A DNA stretch of 64,000 bases from Corallium rubrum (Eukaryota > Cnidaria > Anthozoa > Scleralcyonacea > Coralliidae), in contig OZ035999.1 in assembly GCA_964035015.1 (NCBI GenBank), positions 4,901,627-4,965,626 on the forward strand, written 5' to 3'. Shown here piece by piece: positions 1 through 45,942 of the stretch. Below the pieces are notes generated by a model. It was not told the origin of the DNA and made no database searches. It worked only from the letters and a program-made list of their open reading frames with translations. The position numbers were made by a program, and so were the translations under genes. How positions within the stretch are numbered: position 1 is the stretch's first letter; each line of letters starts with the position of its first letter.

Positions 1-35135
<35,135 letters not shown>

Positions 35136-35243
35136 TTCTGTGTAGAACTTATGCATGTCCATGACATATGGGGTGTACAACTATACGTAACAATTGATTC
35201 AAGATTATTGGTCCAGTTCATTGCCATTAATGTTCATTCCAAT

Positions 35244-36470
35244 TTAAGCTACGTTTACACACACCGGTTTGTGTCGCAAGGTATTGCGAGATAAATCGCT
35301 CACCCAGCTACACACATCAATTTATGTTGAAGAAAAATCAAGCATAAAAATAGACCAAGGATAGAGAAGGCTGTATTTTGGCTAAAAATATTTTTGTTGA
35401 ATTTTTGAAAAAAAATCCAGATAAAAAAAGTAAAGGGGTTAGCCTTTACTTTTTGACCGATTTTGGTCACTTTTGAAACTTTTGAGTTAGGGTCAAAAAC
35501 GGTTAAATAAAGTCGTTTTAGACATTCTGTGAAAAGGAGAAGGCTGTATTTTGGCTAAAAATGTTTTTGTTGAATTTTGGAAAAAAATCCGGAAAAAAAA
35601 TTTGAAAAAAAAACAAAAGAAATTTGGCATGATTGCAACAAAATCGGCGACAGGTTTATGTTACACTTGTCGAGTTGTGCGGCGTTGCAGATTTTCGTTG
35701 CAAGTTTCTGATCCCTTATCAAAAACGTGCAATGCCTCAGCAACGCATAAATCGGCGTCGGGTATGTTACACACACCGATTTATCTCGCAATGCTGTTGC
35801 GACACAAATAGTGAACCTGCACAATCCAACGAGAATGGAGGAATATGCAGTTATGCTAATTATATGGCAAGCAAAATCTTAGATGTTCATTGACGAATGT
35901 AATCAATAGTCGTCAACATTCAGTATATAAGAACGACCAAAACTCGTATAGCCGTACTATACCTTCACGCTGGAACCCGATCGAGAAACCATACATATCA
36001 TGCTATTCGTAAGACATTTGAATCATACCGGCACAGAAATCACCGGAGGTATAGTGTTATGAAAATGTTCTCTTACTTGCCACAGCCACCGCTTCACAAT
36101 TTATGTCAACTCCAAATTGTCATTAACCCATTAATGGGTAGCTCTCCCCTTGACCACCTTGACAAGTATTTCAAATCGTCTGGCGATAGCCAGAGTAAAA
36201 TACTAAAGTCTGAATCAGTCCCAGAAGACTGATTCAGCAATCTGTCCCACAGCTGATTCAGCCAGCCGGTTGGAACGACAAGTTATTGTCACCCGCCTCA
36301 GTACTGACGAATATCATAATAATTTGTCGTCTCAACCAATAGGAAAGCGAGTCCGTACGAGTCTGGACGACTGAGTCGTTCAGTTAATAAGGTTATTCGT
36401 TCGTTCTCGTTGGATTGTGCAGGTTCAATAATTGGCGACATAAATCGGTGTGTAACCGTAGCTTAACCAC
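35244..36470. mobile_element. TTAA-flanked element carrying a nested MITE
   Basis: Left end TTAAGCTACGTTTACACACA and right end GTGTAACCGTAGCTTAA are inverses bordered by TTAA. CACCGATTTATCTCGCAATG-type blocks occur in mirrored order inside. MITE family B (35810-36429) is inserted within it near its right end. Confidence 0.75.
35810..36429. mobile_element. MITE family B, copy 2 (620 bp, inverted, nested)
   Basis: Starts AGTGAACCTGCACAATCCAA and ends TTGGATTGTGCAGGTTCAAT. Same interior as 12631-13247 in reverse. Confidence 0.87.
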
Positions 36471-36667
36471 TGAGTTTGTGTTGGGGTCCGGTCTAAGGTC
36501 ACTAATGTATACCGACTACAAAGTCGATACAAGGACTAAATATAATTTCTTTTAACATTGAGGTGGAAAGACGAGAGGATATTTCACCAACTGCAGAGAC
36601 AGCTTATATATGACAAAATATATGTAACTATATATGTAATAGGAGTTGACGTTGCGAAGTTATTCAG

Positions 36668-36721
36668 TCTGAGACCACAGACCACACGAGCGAACAGTTC
36701 TTTGACTTCTCTCGACAGTAG
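36668..36721 (+). pseudogene. Possible second copy of the last TDRD12 exon
   Basis: After the acceptor TTATTCAG, the frame reads SETTDHTSEQFFDFSRQ and stop. The true last exon ends DPREQFFDFT and stop, so EQFFDF is shared. It starts in phase 0, which fits exon 32697-32792 but not exon 34133-34205. It may be an alternative last exon, a decayed exon duplicate or chance. The surroundings (36470-37040) show no other gene. Confidence 0.35.
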
Positions 36722-37039
36722 AGAAGATGTGTCTGCAACTGAGACAGATTACGTATAAAAAGACGGTTGTAAATATCTATGGTAATTTAAAAAGAATTAT
36801 TGTTGTGTAGTTAAATGGAATACGCCGAATTGGAGGTAGACCTGAAAGCAAATGTTTCGTATTTGATGTTAGCAAGCGATTTACACGAAATTTAGCCAGT
36901 TTAGAAACATTTAACGATGGCTAGTAGACATTTTACCTTGTCTCTTGACGCACTCAACAGAAAAACCAAACATGGTAGGGTGAGGAAATGTAGGTGTATT
37001 TTTCGTTCAAGTAAGTGTCGTTACTGTAACCCCATGCAG

Positions 37040-37760
37040 TGAGGCGTAAAACCTCAGTACACACGATATTTGTGAGAAAGACGTTTTGGACATTGGACAG
37101 TGTTGACTTAAGACCATTCTTGAAAACATAAAAACTTGTTTGACTAGTAAAAAGTTGACCAGCTAAGCCAGTATGTTAATATCTTGAAGGACCATTCAAC
37201 GGGGGATACGCCACCGCCAACTTCAAAGGACTCCGCTTTGTCTTGACAGACTTGACGTATAATAAGCAGGATCAAAAGCGACCATGGTACAGTATAGCCG
37301 TGAAGTTGGTGTATCTCATCCAGGCAAGTCCAGGGCTTTACCACGTACAAACAGTAGTATACGGCTTCCCTTGGTGAACAGGCAGTCATTGCTGTAACTG
37401 TAATGAAAAAGAAAAAACTCGATACGCGCGACGTTTGTCAAAACAGTTTCAGGTAATGACGTGGTGAGAACATTCTTGAAAAGACGAAAACTCGTTGAAT
37501 TAGGTTGATATCATAAAAAATGTTTAACTCGAGCTGAGCGGTATACGCTAGCGCATCTTGATGGTTTCCAACAGGTCTCTTGATCTGCTCGCGAGAAGAA
37601 CATGAAAATATGACGTGGTGGTAAATTGTGTGTATATCGTCCAATAGCGGTTTTACTTGTCACAGGAAGTAGTATACGGCTTCCCTTGCAGAACCGGTCG
37701 TTTCCGTAATTAATTAGAACGAAGTTTCAGCACACGCGATGTTTGTGAACAGTACATATA
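37040..37760. repeat. Diverged tandem duplication, roughly 350-bp units
   Basis: Blocks recur in the same order: ATTCTTGAAAA with AAAACTCGTTGAATTAG (37111, 37468, trace at 37905), AGTAGTATACGGCTTCCCTTG (37350, 37668) and CACACGATATTTGTGA-like (37060, 37425, 37732). Old and diverged; minus-strand frames here are not convincing genes. Confidence 0.5.
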
Positions 37761-38216
37761 TAACGTCAGATGGCTCAGACGAAATAGGAAACATCCGTAT
37801 ATAAATCGCAGCACAAGACTACCGAACCAGACGATAATTCGTCGTGTAACTCGAACACGCATTACCGTCGCATTATCCGTCTGACTAGGTTGTTGATCCT
37901 CGAAACTCGTTGAATTCGGCTGACGGCATCGACATATCAGCCGAGCGTAGGCGAGCCTATGTCAGCCCATGTTCAGCCCGTGGCCACACTGATAGTATTG
38001 TAAAATCTGGATTTACGATTTTCAGCTTCCAGAATCAAAGTGAGTCTGTCCGTTGAACATATCAAACGTGAAAATCTGAGGCTGAGCAATGTTATCTACC
38101 GAACCAGGCGGCAATCTTAGATGTAATATATTATCCCTACTGAACGATATCTGGCTACTCACCGTCAAGACCACGGACCACCTACCAACTCGTTGTAAAA
38201 AAATGCATGCACCTGT

Positions 38217-41200
38217 TTAGGACGAATGGGTTGCGTTTCTTGAGAACTTTCTGGTCACTTCGTCTCGAACCTTTTCGAGTCTGGAGATCGAGAGCGGAGA
38301 ATCCATAATGAGTTTTAGGAGTTTTACAAAAAATGGAATGTACGTCAGGAAGGAAACAAAATCGATAAAACCTGAAAATGAGATACAAATTCTGTAAATC
38401 AGTGCGTTATGCATTAAATGGTGTATCCAAAGATTTTTTTAATGCGGGATGACGTCATACTATATCGACCACCAAACCTCACTTTGATGTCAAGTCAGAA
38501 ATAACGCCAGAGCGAGGCTTGGTGGTAAAAACACAAAAATATGACGTAATCCCACATACGCGCCATTATATATTTCACCGCCACAATCCTTGAAGTACAG
38601 GCATTTCTTACCCTTCTCGTCTTTTTCCACTGAATCCAAGACACGTTTTGATTCTTCTTCGTCTAATTGGTGTTCTCCTTCAAGTGCCGTGATAACCATG
38701 AGAAGGACCTCGTCCGATTGCAGTCGCCCGTCTCCATCTTCATCGACCACTTGAAATAGTTCCTATAGACAGTGTTAGTTATTTCTCGGGCTTCTTGAAA
38801 GAATGATCGTGAAAGAATTATTTTACAGCTTAATAAACGTATTGTTTGTTTGCTTACCTTGTATATTGTAATATGCTGGGCCAACCTCTCTAAGTCGAGC
38901 GCAAGTGACGCCGTTTCACTTTCAGTCCTGTTAAAAAAGTTTAAAATACAAATAAATAGAATTCTAGTGATGATGTTTTTTTCTTCTCTTTAATCCACCC
39001 TAGCAAAGATGGCGACATGTACGTTTTACCATAATCCTTTGCGTCTAGTGAAAGCTGTCTCGACTGAAAGATCGTAAGACATAAAGTTGCTAAGAAGAAA
39101 GCTGTTATCTATTAACCTCACGTTGAACGATACATATGGACAATTGAAAGATACATATGGACGTTGAAAGATACATATGGACAATGGAGTTCACTGGTAG
39201 GCCCATGTTTATAGTTCTTCTGTTAATTTATGCTGGTTATCGGTTATCATCAGTAAAAAAAGCAATTACCTAATACCACATAGTTTGTCGTTTAAGGCGC
39301 AGATAGTGACAAACTCTCTGACATCGATCGTATGATCCTTGTTCAAATCAAACACCTAAAAATTGAGAAATTTATGTCATACAATGATACCCCGAAACGT
39401 TGGAGAATAACCGGTGTTTTACGGTATACAAAAAAAAAGGACAGTGCTACGTATAGGTATATATTATGGAGCTTAAGCAAATACAACGCGAACGTCAAGG
39501 ACAACGTCCTTAATATAATAGAATTTTCCTCGCAACAAAGAAAATGAATAATTTTTAGTCCCAACAGTAGTTAGATCATTTTCACGTCTTCAGGATGACG
39601 TTGACTCGTGAAACAGCGAAACTTGTTACTTGAGTTTGACTTCAAACTAATGTGACAAAATCCTTTTTAGAACTCTAAAGCTTTTTGGAGTAAATGATTC
39701 GTGGTTTCTGCTAGATACTGAACTCTAAGGGGGAGCACGGGTGGCGTGCGCTGTTAGGGCGCTGCCTCTCACCAATATATAAGACCGGTCGGACGGGGTT
39801 AGTACTTGGATGGGTGACCGTTTGGGAATAACCCCGTACTCCGCCAGCTTGGGACTTATGTGAGTAGAGTTTAGTTGGTCTCTCTTGTGCTCCGAGGGTT
39901 TTTCGCCGGGTTCTCCAGTTTTCCTCCCTCCGTAAAATCAACACCTAGGTCTTAGTTGTCTACACATAGGAGTTTGGTGTCAATTGGGACGAAAGTTCTT
40001 TTCCTCTCCTGCCACACATTAAGTGGCAAATTTAATAAATTCAAATTTAATAAATTAATAATAATAAATTCTAGATTGCTGTCGTCGTACTAGCTTGCTT
40101 AAGCTCCCTGGCAATTTACACGATGTACATATGCACACACATATAGACATGTTTTATATATGTGCAAACAAGTATATATGTGCATGCAGACAGTATATAT
40201 GTATGTGCTTGTGTGAGTGCGTGCTTGTGAATGTATCTAAATAGTCAACACGATCTCTTACCAAAATTAAGTGTATATCTTAATTTTAAAATAGGGCTAC
40301 AATTAAGACATGGCCTTAATTTATTCTGTCCCACAAGCGGAATGTTAAACTTGAACACATAAAGCTAAAAATCCTAGAGGGGTGTTGTGGTCGGGGTTGG
40401 AGAGGTGGGTCATTTTTCCGGAGGGTTGTGACTAGGTTTAGGGTCCGGGGGTTTTTGGTTAGGTTTAGGGCTACCGGGGTTTTTTGGTTAGGTTTAGGGT
40501 TACCGGGGGGTTGTGGTTAGGGGTTGGGGGATGGGGGATGAGTTTTCATTTAAAATTAAGGATTATCCTTAATTCTAGGCGAGTTGAGAATTAAGGATAA
40601 TCCTTAATTTTGGATGTGAGGTCGACCTGAAATAGTAGTACATCGCAAACCTGATGGTTTACATGCATGTAAGAATTTCTCACCTGTAGCAAATACTTGA
40701 GGTTCTTCTTTGATACGAGAGGAAAGAGTTGTTGTTTTAATTCTTCAATATCAACATGTCCATCCTTGTTTTTATCAATGTCGTCAAATATACTAGTAAA
40801 CGCACTGCGTTGCTTTTCATTTACGAAAGAATAAACTGCACCCTAAAATCACAAATTAAACGTAATTAGTATAATATTTAAACGAGTTGATGGTGTGCTA
40901 AAATGAAATGTCCTTCGGACTTTGAAAGCTTGAGCGGTATACGTAGAACTTTGAACTAAATTTGTCCTTCAGTTCGGCCGTTTTGATGGCAAGTACAAAG
41001 AGTATTACTCTATTACAATTGAGGCCTGATATAGTTTTTCCACTTTTTATTTGATTACCTTTTCTTCCTCCTCCATAAAATCACTTTCAGTTAGGAAAAC
41101 TCTAAAATATTTAAGCAAATACAATTTAATAATTGTCAGTTGTTTGCTGTACAAGCTGTGTTAGTTAGTAATACTCAGAAAAACTCTGAGCTCTAAGCGG

Positions 41201-44200
41201 GACTCGAACCCACAACCTTCTGAATGCTAGCCAGACGCTCTAACCATTGAGCCACTGCACTCGTTCCTGGAGGACTGGGCACAGTCTAAGGACAGGTATA
41301 AGTACCTTAATTAACCTTGCTCCGCTATCTGAGTTCTAGTGGCTCAATGGTTAGAGCGTCTGGCTAGCATTCAGAAGGTTGTGGGTTCGAGTCCCGCTTA
41401 GAGCTCAGAGTTTTTCTGAGTATTACTAACTAACACAGCTTGTACAGCAAACAACTGACAATTATTACTAACATCAAGCTGCAATTTCTGAAACCAAATA
41501 CAATTTGCTATGAGATAGGGAGGTTTTTTTACTCTCTATCATCATGACGTGAAAAATCAAAACGCAAGGTGATGAGTGACAGAAGAAACTCTGGGAAGGG
41601 GGAACAAAACTAACTCTGCCGTTTGCCAGAGCTCTCAAACGCAAAGTTCAAACTCTCCAATAAAAAAGATAACTATTCAGTATATAACACGCACAAAGAA
41701 TATAAAATTACCGTTGTTGCCCTTTTTTCTCATCATCATGTTCTGTTACAAAAATCATGCTGAAACGATAAAAGAACAATGCTATATTAAATTGTAATTT
41801 ATTCCAAAAAGTTCTTCAGAAATGCTAGGGTAAATACTAAGGAAAGAATAATATATTACCTTTTCTGGACAGGTTTTTTGGGCTTATATTTTTCTTCCAT
41901 TTCTTTTTCAAACCTTTCTTTTTCTTCTAACCGTTTTTCTTTTTCTTTTTGTCTCTCTCTTTCCATCTCCCTTCGTTTTTCTCTTTCTTCTTTGACGTTC
42001 CTTTTCCCAAGGTTACTTTTCTAAAATAGAACGTTCGTGATGTATAATTTATAATAGGGACCTTAAGCAAGCTAGGACGACAACGCCAATCTGAATTACA
42101 AATTTAAAAGAAACCGTTGACCAAAACATCCAATATAGTAAAGTTAGCCTTTAAAAAACATTAAGAGCCTCTAAAAGACACTCTGACGAAGTGTGTCAGA
42201 CACTCTCTGATGAAGGGCCTTCGCTCGAAAAGACAGTAGGGAGCTTAAGCAAATACTGTACAACGCCTTAAGCAAGGACAACGTCCTTAATACAATAGAT
42301 TTTTCCTCACACAACAAAGAAAATGAATAATTTTTAGCCCCAAGAGTAATCCTAACGCCGTGTCCGTTCTACATACAACGTTATTCAGATCATTTTCAAG
42401 TCTTCAGGACGACGGTAACTCTTGAAACGGCGAAACCTGTTAGTTGAGTTTGACTTCAAACTGTGCGACAAAAATCCTTTTAGAACTCTGAAGCTTTTGA
42501 ATGTCGGAAAACATAGTTTATGTATTCAGTACTACGCAAATGATTCGTGGTTTCTGCTAGATACTGAACTTTAGATTGCCGTTATCCTAGCTTGCTTAAG
42601 CTCCCTACTCTCTGACGAAGGGCCTTCGCTCGAAACGTTAGACTCCTACGTTCTCTGTTTCGGCAGTTTATCTAACCTTGCTATATTTCGATATATGAAA
42701 GATAAACGCTATTAAGTAAATATACAACTTTTGTAGCTGTTCCTTACGCGGATAACGTCGCCCTGAAAACGCGAGACCACTTCACTTGAGGTTGTATGTA
42801 CAACGAGAACGGCGTTGGAGTTACTCTTGGGACTTGAAATTATTTAAGTCTTTGATTTGGTTGGAAAACTCCATTGTTCTTAGGTCGTTGTCGTGACGTT
42901 CGCGTTGTGCTAACTTAAGGTGCTGTTACACGATGCGATTTTTCTTGCAACTTGCAACAAATTTACATATGGAAACTGAAAAATCGCAAGTTGCAGGAAG
43001 GGTGTTACACGTTCAGCAACTTGCGATTTTTGTTGTAAGTTGCAGCAAAAGGTAGAAAATAACAAAATCGCAAGTTGCTACGGGGTGCAACTTACAACAT
43101 TGAGTGATTTGTTGCAAGTTGCAAGAAAAATCGCATCGTGTAACAACTCAAGCCAATGACGACGACAAATATTAATCTGAATCTTCTAAAATGTAATTAT
43201 TATTTCCGATTTCAGTTCACTTTTCAACGCGCGGTTCGGAAGTTCGTTGCCAATAGGCCAGTCTCAGGGTGTTGCGCGCGCATCATTTTTCAAAAAAACC
43301 GGCAAGCTCCACTCAAAGTAAACATACTGTTTAAAATCAACAAAGTGTAGATACAGTTTCTGGATATAAAACATTGTTATTCTGCTGTTGTTGGCTCGCT
43401 AGCAAGTCTGTTTGCCATTCCTTACTTTGTGGGGAGCCCACCAAGAGCCCGCCAATTTCTTTCCAAAACGATGCGCACGCAACACCCTGAAACTCGTCTA
43501 TTGTCAAATTACGTTTAAAAAATTCAAAAGTTCATTACGAAGTTCGATTTGAAGTTCGAATGTTCGATTCCAAGTTCACCTTTACGGAAAACCTTTGGTC
43601 GACCAGAATTTCTTTTGATATGATTTCTTTCGGAAAATGTGTTGTTAATCATTCTGCAATTCGAAACTACCAACTGCATAGCCAAAAATGGCGCAAAGTT
43701 GAACTTCAAATCGAACTTCGTAATGAAGAACGTCTGACTTAGAAACGTAACTTGAAACTTGCGCAACGAACTTCCGAACTGCGTGTTGAGAAGTGAGCTG
43801 AAATGGACAATAATGATACAGCAAAGCTAAACTACAACAAAAAACGTTTGTCAGAACACTTACAGTGTCTATAAAGACTAACACTTAGACACATGCAATT
43901 TTGCATTCTTTTCTTTAGCACTGCATGGCTAAATAAACAATAGCTATAATGTCAGATGATTTTATTCAGCAGCTGAAAAGCAAGCAGCTAAATAACTTGA
44001 CTCCACTTCACGTCACTTCACTTCACTTCACTTCACTTCACTTCACTTCACTTCACGTCACGTCACGTCACGTCACATTTCATTTCATTTCATTCCACAA
44101 TCACTTCACTTCACTTCACTTCACTTCACTTCACTTCACTTCACGACTTGACTTTCATTTGACTCATTACAACACTGCTCATCAGCCTCATCAATAGTAT

Positions 44201-45917
44201 AGAATGACAGGATATAACCAGCATGTCAGCTACCTTGTCCATATCACCAGCTGTTGATGGTGGTACGGGACTGGAATTTTGACCACTTGGACTTACTCCA
44301 GGACTAAACTTCCTAAAAAAACAACCAAAAATAGAATTATAAGACTTAGACATAAATTAAGTGAATAAAAATTAAACAAACTTCATCAACGTAAGTTAGT
44401 GAAAATAGACATCAGTCTTACCTTTGAAATGTCGAACTATTCACAGAGCTAGCTCTAGTACTTTTCTCAGTTCTACTGTGAGCCAGCATTCGCAGCTTGA
44501 TCAGTTCATCTTCATCAATATCATACCTAAAAAATTAAATTAAAAGAAATATATATAATATATAGTGTATCCCAAGAGAAACATTCCTTTAGCACACTGA
44601 AGGCTAGTTTGGATTACATGTACTGTGCAATATGTAATGTATAATGACGTAGCACCAAAAACATATCTTGTGTTATGGAATATGGATATATTCAATAACT
44701 TAGCCTTACCTGTCTGCAAGAGCCACTCTTGAACCAGAAATATAATATCCTTTATCTTGCCGGTGAGCAATGATCTGGTCAAAAAAATATTTGTTCAGAT
44801 TTGAAGACACCTTAATATTTCACAGAAGCTGTCATATATGTACTGTACGTTGATCAGTAGCATTATTGAAATTATTAGAACTCACATTTGATGTTCTCTT
44901 CAATGTCCGTGAGTGGGAAAGGTCTCTTTCTCGTTCCTTCCATCGTTCAGATTGATATTCTGCATTTGATTTCATTAAAGGCATTGAAGGAGCACTGTTA
45001 ACGAAGTATTATTTATTGATCAAGACTGTAATTGGCTATATTTAATAATTATTAATTTATATAAATAAGTTTTGTGGAAACACCACGTAAAATATTTCTT
45101 TGCTAAGAAATATTTTACGTGGTGTTTCCACAAAACTTATTTATATTACTTTATCGCCATGAAAACATTCAAAGAATTAATTATTAATTTATTACATAAA
45201 AATCTAAACAGTGAACCAATATCTCTGGACAAGGAGATTTTCAATGTCTGACCATGTGAAGATCTACTGTACTAACTGTATAATACATGCAGTAATTGCC
45301 CATCTATGCCTACTGTAGGGTAATATAGTAGTGGCCTTTTACAACTTACTCTAGCAACAATTGGTAAACTACATGTTGAAGGAAACTTTGTGAAGAGAAC
45401 TTTCCATTTTAAGATCGGAGTCCTGAGTGCAAATAATTTTAAAAATCATGTAAATTCACTGACCTGCTCAGAAGTCTTGGTATATTCTTGGCATATTCTT
45501 TCTAAATTTTGTGCAATAATATACATGACTATTATATAGATAATTATTATACTAATTATTCAATCATGTTTATGAAAGATTAAGAGTTTGAGTCAGGGCT
45601 ATGGCCCTATGGGGAGTATAATACATGGATGTAATGTACAGGATTGTATATACATGTATAATATGCTAATTTTATGTTGCCTATACTTATACCTGAACGT
45701 TAATCACAGAGCTTGAAGGAAGTAATGGTGCAGACATGGTTTGCCTTGGGGAATGCTGCATTTCAGACTGCCTTGTCTCCTTCATTGAATTGCTGTACTG
45801 ATTTATATGTAAACTGTGAGGTCTTGTAGAAGGGTTAATTTGCTTGTGTTCCTCTTGGTGAGGCACCTCTGGTGAACCATAAAGGATCCTTTGATATATG
45901 GGAACACGAATGGACAT
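38217..45917 (-). CDS. Coiled-coil protein with four C-terminal EF-hands (family not recognised)
   Basis: Minus-strand gene, 481 residues, coding exons from 5' to 3': 45917-45693, 45501-45464, 44994-44886, 44774-44710, 44526-44422, 44312-44234, 42020-41860, 41101-41059, 40842-40684, 39355-39270, 38927-38858, 38762-38612, 38371-38217. All splice sites are GT-AG, phases fit, and the sum is 1446 bases. The N-terminal third is polar and probably disordered. Exon 42020-41860 is a Lys/Glu/Arg coiled coil. Then come EF-hand loops DIDKNKDGHVDIEE, DLNKDHTIDVRE, DEDGDGRLQSDE and EKDEKGFIDF; the last is split by the final intron. The second and fourth are less canonical. The start ATG lies just after an acceptor at 45943, so there is probably a 5' UTR intron. 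Likely a calcium sensor; partners and process unknown. Confidence 0.8.
39469..40110. mobile_element. MITE family D, copy 2, carrying a 5S SINE
   Basis: Left end GGAGCTTAAGCAAATACAAC, right end TAGCTTGCTTAAGCTCC. The interior equals 42238-42607 until the SINE insertion at about 39737. Confidence 0.8.
39737..40075 (+). mobile_element. 5S rRNA-derived SINE, copy 5, nested in a MITE
   Basis: The longest 5S-like head of the five: GGACGGGGTTAGTACTTGGA, GGGTGACCGTTTGGGAATAA, CCCCGTACTCCGCCAGC, clearly the 5S rRNA 3' region. It is inserted within a copy of MITE family D, whose ends are at 39469 and about 40110. It lies in an intron of the EF-hand gene. Confidence 0.8.
40111..40683. other. EF-hand gene intron with simple-sequence patches
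   Basis: Holds CA/TG-rich ATATGTGCAT patches (40115-40240), a G-rich stretch of GGTTAGGTTTAGGG-like units (40380-40540) and a small inverted pair of ATTAAGGATAATCCTTAATT (40555-40610). No gene seen. Confidence 0.6.
41130..41495. mobile_element. Palindromic tRNA-like element, copy 3
   Basis: Both arms intact with very short spacer near 41260: left tRNA-like unit on minus, right one on plus (AGTGGCTCAATGGTTAGAGC, GGTTGTGGGTTCGAGTCCCG). Outer ends AATAATTGTCAGTTGTTTGC and its inverse. Same family as 17928-18428. Confidence 0.88.
42055..42918. mobile_element. Older family D-like element with nested copy and Penelope-type motifs
   Basis: Outer ends GGGACCTTAAGCAAGCTAGG and about GTGCTAACTTAAGG. 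Between them lie a TCTGATGAAGGGCCTTCGCT block (42205), a nested family D copy (42238-42607), and a second TCTGACGAAGGGCCTTCGCT block (42610-42690). Layered insertion is clear, though the exact outer borders are approximate. Confidence 0.6.
42238..42607. mobile_element. MITE family D, copy 3 (complete)
   Basis: Ends TAGGGAGCTTAAGCAAATAC and TAGCTTGCTTAAGCTCCCTA; the interior matches 18480-18828 and 39469-40110. Confidence 0.87.
42921..43148. mobile_element. Foldback element rich in GCAACTTGC words
   Basis: Ends GCTGTTACACGATGCGATTT and AAATCGCATCGTGTAAC are inverses. The interior repeats CAACTTGCGATTTTTGTTG and its complement. Confidence 0.8.
43213..43803. mobile_element. MITE with TTCAACGCGCGGTTCGGAAG-type ends
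   Basis: Left CAGTTCACTTTTCAACGCGC, then GGTTCGGAAGTTCGTTG; right CAACGAACTTCCGAACTGCG, then TGTTGAGAAGTGAGCTG, imperfect inverses. Inside are repeats of GAAGTTCGAATGTTCGATT type. Confidence 0.75.
44005..44155. repeat. (CTTCA)n and (GTCAC)n microsatellite
   Basis: Pentamer repeats CTTCA, changing to CGTCA and ATTTC, then CTTCA again, about 150 bp, in an EF-hand gene intron. Confidence 0.95.
45059..45146. repeat. Perfect palindrome with 42-bp arms
   Basis: Arms ATATAAATAAGTTTTGTGGA... and the exact inverse ...TCCACAAAACTTATTTATAT with only TGCT between them, in the intron between EF-hand exons 44994-44886 and 45501-45464. Confidence 0.93.
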
Positions 45918-45942
45918 TTTCTTTGATAAAGCTATAAAATAC

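Noticed and set aside
36558..36758. 66-residue plus-strand frame
   Set aside because: No family features; the overlapping +2 frame with EQFFDF is the more interesting signal.
38490..38611. Read-through end of the EF-hand exon with a hydrophobic C-terminus
   Set aside because: A good GTAAGA donor at 38611 and a phase-matched acceptor at 38372 complete the fourth EF-hand; read-through would destroy it.
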